DNA of 64,000 nucleotides from Neobacillus bataviensis (GCF_019969725.1 NZ_JAHXYW010000009.1:124001-188000); one strand, 5' to 3'. Positions 16,389 to 24,692 are shown, counted from the stretch's first letter. Notes: generated by a model not told the origin, from the letters alone. Translations and numbers: made by a program.

Positions 16389-16904
16389 ATGGCGAAATTT
16401 TCTCCAGAAGAAAAAATACAGGCAGTAAGACAATATTTAGATGGTAATGAAGGAGGAAAAACAATTGCTAAATCTATTGGTGTTCATCCTAGTATTCTTC
16501 ACCAGTGGATTAAACAATATGAAATTTATGGTGATGATGCTTTTGAAAAACGCTATACTTCTTACCCCGCACAGTTTAAACTAGATGTACTTAATTATAT
16601 GAACGAACATGGGACGTCTATCAGGGAAACAGCGGCGATTTTTAATATTCCATCTTATGAAACTCTTCGTAAATGGAAAGTTGCTTTTGAATCAGAAGGA
16701 TTTGATGCCCTGCATGAAAAGAAAAAGGGGCGTCTATCTTTGAAAAATAAAAATACCAAAACAAAAAATACTCAAGCCAATGAAGGATCAATAGAGGCAT
16801 TAAAGGCAGAGAATGAACGGTTACGTATGGAAGTTGCCTATTTAAAAAAGTTGAATGCCTTAGTTCAAAACAAGGAAAAATCACCAAACAAGACAAAGTA
16901 CTAG
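16389..16904 (+). CDS. IS150-type transposase subunit OrfA
   Basis: A 171-aa DNA-binding protein with two helix-turn-helix units (KTIAKSIGVHPSILHQWIKQYE and SIRETAAIFNIPSYETLRKW) and a C-terminal leucine-zipper-like helix (IEALKAENERLRMEVAYLKKL) used for dimerisation. ATG 16389 follows GGAGGT. A slippery run TTTAAAAAAG at about 16840 allows the minus-one shift that makes the OrfAB transposase. Confidence 0.85.
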   Translation: MAKFSPEEKIQAVRQYLDGNEGGKTIAKSIGVHPSILHQWIKQYEIYGDDAFEKRYTSYPAQFKLDVLNYMNEHGTSIRETAAIFNIPSYETLRKWKVAFESEGFDALHEKKKGRLSLKNKNTKTKNTQANEGSIEALKAENERLRMEVAYLKKLNALVQNKEKSPNKTKY

Positions 16905-17745
16905 TAGTCTATGAATTAAGGCATGAATTTTCGGTGAATGCACTTCTACAGCTCGCAGACATTCCGCGTAGCACATATTACTATTGGGAAAAAAAATTGG
17001 TTGTCTTGATCCAGATGAAGAACTGAAAATATTGATTAAATCTATTTTTGATGAACATGAAGGTCGGTTTGGTTACCGTCGTATTCGTGATGAACTGAGA
17101 AATCGGGGACACAAAGTCAACCACAAAAAGGTGCAGCGTATCATGAAAGAACTAGGGCTAAAATCTTTGGTCCGTATGAAAAAATATCGCTCTTACAAAG
17201 GTACTGTGGGCAAGATTGCACCGAATATTTTAGATCGTAATTTCAAAGCTGAAAAACCAAATGAGAAATGGGTTACAGATATTACGGAGTTTAAATTATT
17301 TGGAGAAAAACTATATTTATCGCCGGTTTTGGACTTATTTAATGGTGAAATTATTACTTATACAATTGGTTCAAGACCTACTTACTCATTAGTTTCAACA
17401 ATGTTAGAGCAAGCTTTCGAACGTTTAACAGGCGAGGATAACCTCCTTATTCATTCTGATCAAGGTTGGCATTATCAAATGAAACAATACCGTCATGCCC
17501 TTCGTGATCATGGCATTTCCCAAAGTATGTCCCGTAAAGGGAACTGTTACGATAACGCGGTAATGGAAAATTTCTTTGGGATCATGAAATCGGAACTTCT
17601 TTATTTAAAAGAATTTGAGAGTGTAGCACACTTTAAACAAGAACTAGCAAAATATATCGAATATTATAATCATAAACGAATTAAGGCAAAATTAAAGGGC
17701 ATGAGTCCGGTACAATATCGAACTCATGCCCAGCAAGCCGCCTAA
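16846..17745 (+). pseudogene. IS150-type transposase subunit OrfB (DDE), interrupted by a frameshift
   Basis: In the frame reached from orfA by a minus-one shift, the protein reads through RSTYYYWEKK and stops soon after 17000. The remainder (16984-17745) continues one frame further on with the DDE catalytic core: WVTDITEF, LIHSDQGWHY and the Glu in NCYDNAVMENFFG. The break falls in an A8 run at 16989-16996 and is repaired by one more A. Either the copy is dead or a base is missing from the assembly. Confidence 0.75.
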
Positions 17746-17948
17746 CGAAATAACCTGTCTAACTTTATGGGGTCACTTCATTCTTAGGAAAAGAAAATCG
17801 GCTTTTTTTTTAACTAATTCATTTTTAAATTATAAACAAATATAATACGAACAAATTCAGGAACACATAGGTCCACAAATAGTGAAGCAATTCTCACTAG
17901 TACTTAAATTTACATATGCATTAATTGTTCATATTGGAAATTGTTGAT

Positions 17949-18637
17949 TTAAAGTAAAAGAGAAAGTGAATGTAGTTGAACAGGGTTAATTATAAAGGTG
18001 AGTATACCCAGTGCTTCTGGTAAAAAGCCACAAATACCAGCAAAATTGCCAAGGGAACAAAATATGGGCGGCGGATTCGAGGTACAAGAAACAAAGCTAG
18101 TGAGTGCACACGGAAATAATGAAATTAATTGCACAAAAGATTGTGGAGATGGTGATACAATTTCATAATTCCAAGTCAGACCGCCATTTGTTAAGCCAGT
18201 AAATTTAATCGTTGCTCCATTAGAAAGTTCTAAAAATTCTGGACAACTTGGCGGTACTGGTAATGTTTCTATTAAATCAATAACATTTTTAAATTTGAAT
18301 TCTAAGAGCATTTTTTCTTGATGACGTCACTAAGGGTACTTTGAACACTTGCATTGACATCTATTAGATCTCCTGATGAGACCTCTGCAGGTGAAAGCGT
18401 AACAACTGAGTCACCTAGTTTTCCAAGAACGAACTGCAGCTTCTCTGCCTCAGCGTTCATAATATGAGCAAGAGCCAACTCCTCAAGAGCAATGGAACTG
18501 AGAAGTAAAGGAATAGTTTGTTCAACAGAAACTGAAATCAACGGTGTGATATTTGGTATATTCGGTAAAGACAAATAATCACCACTATTTCTAGTAAAAA
18601 ATAGGTACATAACTAGTCCGCTTATACAAGAATCCAC
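17949..18637 (-). pseudogene. Exosporium/spore-surface-like protein split by a frameshift
   Basis: Two minus-strand frames, 18637-18302 and 18311-17949, join into one protein of about 229 residues. The first contains VEQTIPLLLSSIALEELALA and HIMNAEAEKLQFVLG, typical of Bacillus spore-surface proteins, and ends TLSDVIKKKCS. The second resumes MLLEFKFKNVIDLIETLP, which in related proteins follows directly after VIKKE. One added A in the A6 run near 18310 restores the frame. Two translationally coupled genes are the alternative. The gene is divergent from cotD, 49 bases away. Confidence 0.5.
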
Positions 18638-18685
18638 ATAGACTGTTGTTGTAACAAGACATATTCACAATGAGGTCATTTAACG

Positions 18686-19035
18686 ATGAAAAGAAACTTT
18701 CCACCATCAAACATGATGCCGAATATGATACCGCCTGTACGACCATTGCAAGCCCAATACTGCCCACCTCAATTATGTCCGCCAATATACTTGTCCGCCT
18801 CTAGCGTTTCCTGTACAGTATGACCCACCCACAACAATATGTAAAAACAAATATATTTAATAAGGTAGTCACACATGTCCATCCTCCTCATACGACAACA
18901 GTTTACAAACTTCATATTAATCATCAACATTATTTTCCATACACAGAATCATGTGTAAATGAGTGTTGTAAGACACATACGATGTGCGGAGTACCGGTTA
19001 ATCCGTGTTGTCCTCAAGGACCATTCGGATTTTAA
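18686..19035 (+). pseudogene. cotD: Spore inner-coat protein CotD-like, frameshifted
   Basis: The intact part from ATG 18820 reads QQYVKTNIFNKVVTHVHPPH, then TTTVYKLHINHQHYFPYTES and a Cys/Pro-rich end, which is the CotD core that is laid down in the spore inner coat. Upstream, ATG 18686 opens the usual CotD N-terminus (MKRNFPPSNMMPNMIPP...QAQYCPPQLCPP) in another frame, and a middle piece, CPPLAFPVQYDPP, sits in the third frame. Two one-base changes, near 18783 and 18826, are needed to rebuild the gene. A short product from 18820 could still be made. Confidence 0.65.
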
Positions 19036-19109
19036 TTTACTAAACCTCCCATTCCTTTGAATATGATTACTCAAAAGATGAATCATTTTCGTATCCAATT
19101 AATAATGCC

Positions 19110-19238
19110 ATGAAATATCCGAAAAAAACAGGAATCATTTCACTCATTAGAAGTCTATTTTCCGAGGTTGAAATTAACAAAGTTTTTTCTTATGGACTCG
19201 TTGCTGTTGAGGAAAATGTGATTGAATATGTTTTATAA
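19110..19238 (+). CDS. Possible 42-aa peptide or gene remnant
   Basis: The frame is open upstream of this ATG (EYDYSKDESFSYPINNA) and ends VEENVIEYVL. No ribosome site is visible. It could be the tail of a lost gene beside cotD. Confidence 0.25.
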   Translation: MKYPKKTGIISLIRSLFSEVEINKVFSYGLVAVEENVIEYVL

Positions 19239-19303
19239 AAGCAGATGAAATACAAGAAAATAAAAATTGAAGGCAATGAAATTGTTGATAAGGGGGTAAC
19301 CAA

Positions 19304-20677
19304 ATGGATCATACCAATGAATCGAACTCATCCAACATGAAGTATTGGGGTTCCATGATGAAGTCCAATCAGGAATTTCAACAGGAATTGCACAAAGAGA
19401 TTCAGAGTCTAATACAAAAAATTGGTAATGAAAATTCACCTATAACAAATTTATTAACAGAAAAAACTGATCTTGTTAATAGGTTTCAGGAATTAGAATT
19501 TGAGAGAAACCTATTATTTTATAAAGAACTACAAAATAAAAATGCCCAACTAAATGGACTATACGAACAACTAAGAAAAGAAAAGGCTCAATTAGCAGCA
19601 ATATATGAAGAGTTAAAAGAAGAAAAAAGCCAATTAGCTGATTCATATGAAGAATTAAAAGAAGAAAAAGATCAATTAGCAGGCTCATATGAAGAATTAA
19701 AAAAAGAAAAAGATCAATTAACTGACTCATATGATGATGTAAAAGAAAAATATACTCAATTAGCTGACTCATATGATGATGTAAAAGAAAAAAATGCTCA
19801 ATTAGCTGACTCATATGATGATGTAAAAGAAAAAAATGCTCAATTAGCAAGTTCATATGAAGAACTAAAAGAAGAAAAGGTTCAATTAGCTGACTCATAT
19901 GAAGAATTAAAAGAAGAAAAGGTTCAATTAGCTGATTCATATGAAGAATTAAAAGAAGAAAAAGCTCAATTAGCTGACTCATATAAAGAATTAAAAGAAG
20001 AAAAAGCTCAATTAGCTGTTTCATATGAAGAATTAAAAGAAGAAAAAGCTCAATTAGCTGATTCATATGAAGAATTAAAAGAAGAAAAAGCTCAATTAGA
20101 TCATTCGTACAAGGAATTACAAGAGGCAAAAGATGAGTTAACCATATCCAGTGTTAAACTTTTACAAGCAAATGTACAAATGGATATACAAATGAAAGCA
20201 CTTAAATCAACAATCAATCATTTTGAAGAAGTATTTATGACCCCGCTAAGTCCATTATTGAATAGATTACTTGAAACGGAATCGATAAGAGAAGATTTAC
20301 CAAAAGTGGGGATAGAGCCGCTCGATGGAAAGTCTCCAAGAAATTACTTGGCTCTTTCCAAATTAACTGGTCAATTGTATTTAGCACGTTGGGTTCAGGA
20401 GTCCCTTTTTGAATCCAAGAAAAAAAATCTGGTCTATTTATCAGATAGTGAGCTTGGTTTGATTGCAGAAATTAATCAATATTATCGTGCTGAAGGATGC
20501 CAATGGGATATTTTAGTAGTACCTGAACCTGGCAGATTTGAGGGTTCCCTAGTTCAAGATTTTTATACACCATTACGTTATTATAATAAGTTCTCAGGTG
20601 TGTATACACCGGCTTTCTTTCAAAAAGATAATGTTCCGCCAACCTTTAAAGCACGAGTAAAAGGTCAATTATACTAA
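19304..20677 (+). CDS. Long coiled-coil protein with 14-residue repeats, 457 aa
   Basis: ATG 19304 follows AAGGGGG. Residues 1-87 are helical. Residues 102-269 are twelve exact-length copies of a 14-residue double heptad (consensus EELKEEKAQLADSY), flanked by one diverged unit on each side, and encoded by 42-bp direct repeats at 19607-20110. A different domain follows at about 284-457 (YLALSKLTGQLYLARWVQ, then WDILVVPEPGRF), which I cannot name. The protein is likely a rod of about 25 nm with a C-terminal head. Nearby coat genes hint at a spore role, but this is only inference. Confidence 0.7.
   Translation: MDHTNESNSSNMKYWGSMMKSNQEFQQELHKEIQSLIQKIGNENSPITNLLTEKTDLVNRFQELEFERNLLFYKELQNKNAQLNGLYEQLRKEKAQLAAIYEELKEEKSQLADSYEELKEEKDQLAGSYEELKKEKDQLTDSYDDVKEKYTQLADSYDDVKEKNAQLADSYDDVKEKNAQLASSYEELKEEKVQLADSYEELKEEKVQLADSYEELKEEKAQLADSYKELKEEKAQLAVSYEELKEEKAQLADSYEELKEEKAQLDHSYKELQEAKDELTISSVKLLQANVQMDIQMKALKSTINHFEEVFMTPLSPLLNRLLETESIREDLPKVGIEPLDGKSPRNYLALSKLTGQLYLARWVQESLFESKKKNLVYLSDSELGLIAEINQYYRAEGCQWDILVVPEPGRFEGSLVQDFYTPLRYYNKFSGVYTPAFFQKDNVPPTFKARVKGQLY
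19607..20110 (+). repeat. Twelve tandem 42-bp coding repeats
   Basis: The units are in frame and differ by small substitutions. Three consecutive units carry DDVKEK in place of EELKEE, and the last copies are nearly identical, which suggests recent unequal exchange. Confidence 0.85.
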
Positions 20678-20690
20678 ATTTCATCAGAAA

Positions 20691-20728
20691 GGCAAACGGG
20701 GCTTAAGCGCTTCCCTTTGCCTTTTTTC
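20691..20728 (+). terminator. Hairpin terminator of the coiled-coil gene
   Basis: AAAGGCAAACGGGGC pairs with GCTTCCCTTTGCC, ending in six T. Confidence 0.75.
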
Positions 20729-21026
20729 CTTTTCTTATTTTAATCAGAGGGTACAGAAGGTGAATAATGAAAAAGATAAAAAACATCAATTGTTTGTGTA
20801 TCATCGTAAGTTGGAATAATGGAAACCTAATTTAAATTAACAAAGGAGGTTATCCTGGGTAAAAATAGCTTAGTCATTTGTACTTTCTTCAAGTGTGGAG
20901 GGTGTATTAGGACCCTTCAAACAAAGGGGTTTAAATAGGGGGGAGACTAAATCCCGACTTCTCATCCTACGAACGTACTGCCAGGTAAAGGGCAACCATT
21001 TCATGGAATATGATTTCAGTTAAAAT
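20729..21026. other. Geneless stretch
   Basis: There is a good ribosome site (AAAGGAGGTTAT, near 20843) but no start codon with a lasting frame behind it. Short open pieces suggest a dead gene. No repeat copy is seen until 21027. Confidence 0.35.
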
Positions 21027-21080
21027 TAGATTTGTGAAATTTTTCACTTAAACTAACGGGGCAGTTTAGTTGAAGAAGAA
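21027..21080 (+). repeat. CTAACGGG-family repeat, leader plus right palindrome
   Basis: GATTTGTGAAATTTTTCACT leader is joined straight to AAACTAACGGGGCAGTTTAG TTGAAGAAG, so the left half and hairpin have been lost. Confidence 0.8.
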
Positions 21081-21150
21081 AAGCCAAATACATGTTAAAC
21101 TTATTGTAATAATAAGAGTCAAGGATTGGAGTAAAAGGGAGATGTATTGT

Positions 21151-21615
21151 TTGAATATTCACCAAGAGATAGAAAAGCTAAAAAATAGTAATTTACTCAA
21201 AAGTGATAAGGATATTAATGATTTTGAAGAAGCCATTACACGCATTGTAGGTGTTGGAGATTTAATCTGTATTAAATACCTTTGTGCTGGTTTTCATGAT
21301 GATACAGAACATGATGAGATAATGTTTGGTTTAATCCACGCAATTGAATCATTTGACCAAAATTATCCCTTATATGACACCTTAAAGGAATTAGCTGAAT
21401 CAGTACCACTTATGTTTCCTCACGCAAAGGAATGGGCTAAAACTTTACATAAACGAATTTTAAATCATAAATCCACACTTGAAATTTATGTAGATGTTGT
21501 ATCAAGGTCTAACACACCTACCAAGAATTTAATTGCAGAAATTGTAACTGAAATAAAACATAAAAATCCTTCAAGATTTGAAGAATCAGCAGATAGGTTT
21601 TTAAGTTCAATATAA
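21151..21615 (+). CDS. Immunity-protein-like (Imm30-type) protein, 154 aa
   Basis: I chose TTG 21151, which has AAGGGAG eight bases upstream; the ATG at 21142 sits on top of that site. The sequence ICIKYLCAGFHDDTEHDEIM, FGLIHAIESF and the helical C-terminus resemble Imm30-type immunity proteins that neutralise polymorphic toxins. The protein is cytoplasmic and all-helical. No toxin gene is adjacent, so it would be an orphan immunity gene guarding against incoming toxins. The family call is from memory of the motif and is moderate. Confidence 0.5.
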   Translation: MNIHQEIEKLKNSNLLKSDKDINDFEEAITRIVGVGDLICIKYLCAGFHDDTEHDEIMFGLIHAIESFDQNYPLYDTLKELAESVPLMFPHAKEWAKTLHKRILNHKSTLEIYVDVVSRSNTPTKNLIAEIVTEIKHKNPSRFEESADRFLSSI

Positions 21616-21620
21616 GAATT

Positions 21621-21692
21621 TTCTTCTTCAACTAACGGGTGCAAGAGTTGAAGATCGAAGCTGTCTTTTTGGCAGCTTTTCTTTTTTAGTAA
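21621..21692 (+). repeat. CTAACGGG-family repeat, left half and hairpin
   Basis: TTCTTCAACTAACGGGTGCA then AGAGTTGAAGATC, near-perfect left palindrome; AGCTGTC-tttttg-GGCAGCT stem with T-runs. Confidence 0.85.
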
Positions 21693-21775
21693 CATTACAT
21701 TTTTTTAACAAGACTGTCACTTATTATAGAATTATTAATCCACTATACAAAGATTTTTGGAAAGAAGGGATTGGA

Positions 21776-22311
21776 ATGGATAATCGTGCAATGAACATTA
21801 TTGTTAAAGACTATGATGAAAATTGGGTTCAATTATTCAAAACTGAAGAAAAAAAATTCGTGAAATTTTCAAAGACGAAATCGTTGAAATTCATCATATA
21901 GGCAGTACAGCCGTACCAGGATTAAAAGCAAAACCAATCATTGACATTATGCCAATAGTTAAAAATATTGAAATTATTAATACGTTTAATGCAAAGATGA
22001 TTGAAATAGGTTATGAGCCTCTTGGGGAGTTAGGGATAAAAGGAAGAAGATATTTCCGAAAAGGTGGGGAAAATAGGACACACCAAATACATATTTTTCA
22101 ATTTGATAATGACTTTGAAATTGAACGTCATTTAGCTGTTCGTGATTATCTAAAATCACATAAAAAAGACGTAATTGAATATGGAAAGCTAAAGGAACAA
22201 CTTGCTAACGAGTTCCCTAAAGATATTGAAGGATATAGCAGTGGTAAAGATGATTTTGTTAAAAACTTGGAACGAAGAGCAATTGAATGGAGACAAAAAA
22301 ATAAGAGGTAA
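21776..22311 (+). pseudogene. GrpB-family nucleotidyltransferase-like protein, frameshifted
   Basis: ATG 21776 (after GAAAGAAGGG) opens IIVKDYDENWVQLFKTEEKK, the usual GrpB beginning. The next frame continues IFKDEIVEIHHIGSTAVPGL then KAKPIIDIMPIVKN, with the GSTxVPG nucleotidyltransferase-fold signature, and runs to 22311. The break is in an A8 run at 21849-21856 and one more A repairs it. Repaired length is about 178 residues, normal for the family. The role of GrpB proteins is poorly known. Confidence 0.7.
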
Positions 22312-22317
22312 TCTTCT

Positions 22318-22375
22318 ATTTTTCTACATCAACGGGTGCGATCTTTAAGATAAAGGTTGCCTTCTTTTCTTATTC
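22318..22375 (+). repeat. CTAACGGG-family repeat, left half
   Basis: CTACATCAACGGGTGCGATC, then a weak GGTTGCC stem and a TTCTTATTCC end. Confidence 0.65.
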
Positions 22376-22380
22376 CAAAA

Positions 22381-22492
22381 ACAAGATTGTGAAATATCGT
22401 ACCTAATCTTTCTGGGGCAATAGTTAAAGAGGAAGATCGCTGCGGCGGTCTTATTTTTCTTGTTCCACTAACGGGGCAGTTTAATTAAACAA
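22381..22492 (+). repeat. CTAACGGG-family repeat, full with leader
   Basis: AAGATTGTGAAATATCGTAC leader, altered left core CTTTCTGGGGCA, hairpin GATCGC-TGCG-GCGGTC, then CACTAACGGGGCAGTTTAAT. It directly follows another copy. Confidence 0.8.
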
Positions 22493-22548
22493 TCGTCATT
22501 AGCTTTTTTTCCACAATCGGGCCAGATTGTAGAAGAACTATTTACATA

Positions 22549-22700
22549 AGGGGTACCGCCACATGCCTATCAAGCTAATAGTTTCAAGTACCCCAAAATG
22601 AAAATTTTATCTTTACAGCTATTTATGAGAGAATTCAGCTCATTTTTTTTATTTGCGGTAATTAATTTCGTTAGGTTGATCGCGATGTAACACCACCCCT
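22549..22700. mobile_element. MITE-like element, 152 bp
   Basis: The ends are imperfect inverted repeats of about 30 bp: AGGGGT-n6-ACAT-n3-TATCAAGCTAA at the left and, inverted, AGGGGT-n6-ACAT-n3-GATCAACCTAA at the right. The inside is A+T-rich and non-coding. The CAT...ATCAA...TAA pattern recalls IS4/IS231-type ends. No transposase is present. Confidence 0.5.
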
Positions 22701-22721
22701 AAAAGGAGAAATACAAAATAC

Positions 22722-22779
22722 TTGCATTTTAAGTCCAATTGAGATAAATTATTTGATGTATCAATATTTGATGTATCAA
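22722..22779 (+). promoter_or_regulatory. Promoter and twin operator of the marR gene
   Basis: TTGCAT (22722) and TAAATT (22745) are 17 bases apart. Just downstream are two copies of TTGATGTATCAA (22753-22764 and 22768-22779), lying within a larger inverted repeat AATTATTTGAT...ATCAAATAATT. The position fits autorepression by the MarR protein encoded next. Confidence 0.6.
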
Positions 22780-22812
22780 ATAATTTTTAGTGCACAAAAA
22801 GGAGGGAAGGGA

Positions 22813-23241
22813 TTGACAAATTCATGCTCTAAGGAAGCAATTATTTTATATAAATTACATTTTCTCAATAAAGAAATCAGTTCGAAATTTGAAGGGTGTA
22901 CAGGTGTTAGTCAGTCGCGCCTTGAACTTTTACGCCATCTTTATCAAGTGGATGAAATGAGCCAAAAAGAACTTCAAAAAGAGATAAATATTGACAATGC
23001 TGCAATCACGCGGCATTTAAAACAACTCGAAGCAAACGGGATGATTTTAAGACGAAAAAAACCAAGTGACAACAGAATCACTCTAGTGAGCCTTACTGAT
23101 TATGGACGTCAAAAAATTAGTTTCTATCAAGAAGAAAAGAAACGTTTCGTCACTTCTATGCTAAAAGATTTTTGTGAAGAGGAACGAGAATTGCTACTTG
23201 ATATGTTAAATCGTATTCAAAATAGCATAAAAGAAATCTAA
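22813..23241 (+). CDS. MarR-family transcriptional regulator, 142 aa
   Basis: I chose TTG 22813, which has AAAGGAGGGAAGG upstream; the frame is open to 22753 but those codons fall in the operator. The winged helix-turn-helix is at about residues 45-105: MSQKELQKEINIDNAAITRH as the recognition unit, then the wing RRKKPSDNRITLVSLTDYG. Such proteins repress nearby genes until a small phenolic or oxidant ligand binds. The nitroreductase gene 43 bases downstream is the obvious target, and the twin palindrome upstream the likely operator. Confidence 0.85.
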   Translation: MTNSCSKEAIILYKLHFLNKEISSKFEGCTGVSQSRLELLRHLYQVDEMSQKELQKEINIDNAAITRHLKQLEANGMILRRKKPSDNRITLVSLTDYGRQKISFYQEEKKRFVTSMLKDFCEEERELLLDMLNRIQNSIKEI

Positions 23242-23284
23242 TACGTAAATAAAGAATTAGCTATACAAAGGAGAAGATTCATCT

Positions 23285-23923
23285 ATGATTATCACTCAAC
23301 AAACAAAGGACTTTAAAGAAATTTTAATGGGGCGCCGTTCAATTCGTAACTATGACACATCTGTAAAAATCAGCAAAGAAGAAATGACAGAAATCCTTAC
23401 CGAAGCAACACTTGCACCTTCTTCAGTTAATATGCAGCCATGGCGCTTTCTTGTCATTGAAAGTGACGAAGGAAAAGCAACACTTGCACCACTTGCACGC
23501 TTCAATCAAACTCAAGTTGAAACATCTTCAGCAATGATTGCTGTATTTGGTGATCTAAACAATTTTGAATATGGTGAAGAAATTTACAGTAAAGCAGTTG
23601 AGCTTGGATATATGCCTTTAGGAGTAAAAGAAGGACAAATGAGTAGACTTACAGCTCACTTCTCAACATTAGATCCTCAAGTAAATAAAGAGACAGTATT
23701 AATTGATGGTGGCCTTGTGGCTATGCAACTAATGCTTGCAGCACGCGCACATGGATACGATACATGCCCAATCGGTGGTTTTGAGAAGGATAAAATTGCA
23801 GAGGCATTTGGCTTAGATAAGGATCGTTATGTACCAGTTATGCTCATTTCAATTGGTAAAGCAGCTGACAATGGTTATAAATCTGTTCGCCTTCCAATTA
23901 ACAAAGTTGCTCAGTGGAAGTAA
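23285..23923 (+). CDS. Nitroreductase-family FMN oxidoreductase, 212 aa
   Basis: An FMN-dependent NAD(P)H oxidoreductase: GRRSIRNYDTSVKISKEEM near the start with the FMN-phosphate Arg residues, ATLAPSSVNMQPWRFLVI for FMN and substrate contact, and GYDTCPIGGF toward the C-terminus. It probably reduces nitro compounds or quinones in the cytoplasm. It is most likely co-transcribed with the MarR gene just upstream and ends at a 13-bp hairpin. Confidence 0.85.
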   Translation: MIITQQTKDFKEILMGRRSIRNYDTSVKISKEEMTEILTEATLAPSSVNMQPWRFLVIESDEGKATLAPLARFNQTQVETSSAMIAVFGDLNNFEYGEEIYSKAVELGYMPLGVKEGQMSRLTAHFSTLDPQVNKETVLIDGGLVAMQLMLAARAHGYDTCPIGGFEKDKIAEAFGLDKDRYVPVMLISIGKAADNGYKSVRLPINKVAQWK

Positions 23924-23940
23924 TTTGAAAAGGAAATAAG

Positions 23941-23972
23941 CACTGCGGTGCATGTATCAATGCACCGCAGTG
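23941..23972 (+). terminator. Strong hairpin after nitroreductase gene
   Basis: CACTGCGGTGCAT (23941-23953) pairs perfectly with ATGCACCGCAGTG (23960-23972); the following T-run is weak. Confidence 0.6.
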
Positions 23973-24032
23973 TTCATTATTGGTTTGCATTTTATTTATC
24001 ATAAAAGCATTGAAAGAAGAGGGAGAAGAACG

Positions 24033-24329
24033 ATGATTATTATTCATGCTGTAATTCATATAGACTTAACAAAGCAACAAAGTTTTTTAGAAGAGATAGA
24101 AACACTAATTCATGCATCAAGACAAGAAAGTGGAAATATTTCTTACAATTTATATAAAGATACAGAAAGGGAACATACATTTACCATGGTTGAAGTTTGG
24201 CAAGATGCAGCGGCTGTAGCAAGCCATAATACAAGTGAGCATTTTACCTCTTTCGCGGCCAAAGCTAGTACCTTTTTAGTTGCACCACTTGATATAAAAG
24301 CATTTGATGGATACCTTTTGAAAAGTTAG
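24033..24329 (+). CDS. Antibiotic-biosynthesis-monooxygenase (ABM) domain protein, 98 aa
   Basis: A small dimeric alpha/beta-barrel protein: IIIHAVIHIDLTKQQSFLEE at the start, ESGNISYNLYKDTEREHTFT and MVEVWQDAAAVASHNTSEHF in the middle. These features mark the ABM fold of heme-degrading or quinone-modifying enzymes. It starts at ATG 24033 after GGGAGAAG; the longer frame from 23952 begins inside the terminator hairpin and is rejected. It probably belongs to the same quinone or redox stress unit as the nitroreductase. Confidence 0.75.
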   Translation: MIIIHAVIHIDLTKQQSFLEEIETLIHASRQESGNISYNLYKDTEREHTFTMVEVWQDAAAVASHNTSEHFTSFAAKASTFLVAPLDIKAFDGYLLKS

Positions 24330-24499
24330 AGAGCCCTAGTGCAAAAATCTTAAGTGAGTTACAAGTAGACATTACTTTTTTAATTAAAACGGTTTTAACA
24401 GCCTTTGATATTCAAGTAAAGGGCGCTTTTCTTTAGTAGGAAGGCGTCTTTTTGATATGCCCCTACACATTAAGGGATTAGATTTTGTTAGGGTAAAAA
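24330..24499. other. Short intergenic stretch
   Basis: A weak hairpin with a T-run lies at about 24422-24453; nothing else is seen before the repeat copy at 24500. Confidence 0.35.
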
Positions 24500-24600
24500 A
24501 AGATTGTGAAGATTTTCACTTAAGCTAACGGGTGCGATGGTTCAATAAATGAGCTGTCGCTTCCTTGTTCCACTAACGGGGCAGGATAGTTGAAGAAGGA
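24500..24600 (+). repeat. CTAACGGG-family repeat, full with leader
   Basis: AGATTGTGAAGATTTTCACT leader, AAGCTAACGGGTGCGATGG, GAGCTGTCGC, then CACTAACGGGGCAGGATAGT TGAAGAAGGA. Confidence 0.85.
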
Positions 24601-24692
24601 ACCGAAGACATTCTTACCGAATTAAGGTTATTTACACTAAAAGAAGAAGCACCGTGTATGCGGTGCTTCTTAATCATTTGAAAGGTTAGGAA

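Larger units (their letters stand above)
16335..17780 (+). mobile_element. IS150-group insertion sequence (IS3 family), 1446 bp
   Basis: The ends are TGAACTGCACCCCAATTGTT (left) and, inverted, TGAAGTGACCCCATAAAGTT (right), both continuing into TTAGACA. TTC flanks each end as a 3-bp target repeat. It holds orfA and orfB in the usual minus-one relation. Rejoining the flanks gives AAAGCCGAT...ATCGGCTTTTTTTTT, so the element landed inside a terminator hairpin. OrfB carries an extra frameshift, so this copy may be inactive. Confidence 0.85.

Noticed and set aside
19607..20110. Regular 42-bp repeats considered as a CRISPR array
   Set aside because: There are no unique spacers; the units are contiguous and in frame within a coding region. 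No cas genes are present.
19476..20129. 217-codon antisense frame across the coiled-coil repeats
   Set aside because: It is a mirror of the 42-bp repeats (repeated LLLILHMNQLIE) and has no start signal; the sense frame explains the sequence.
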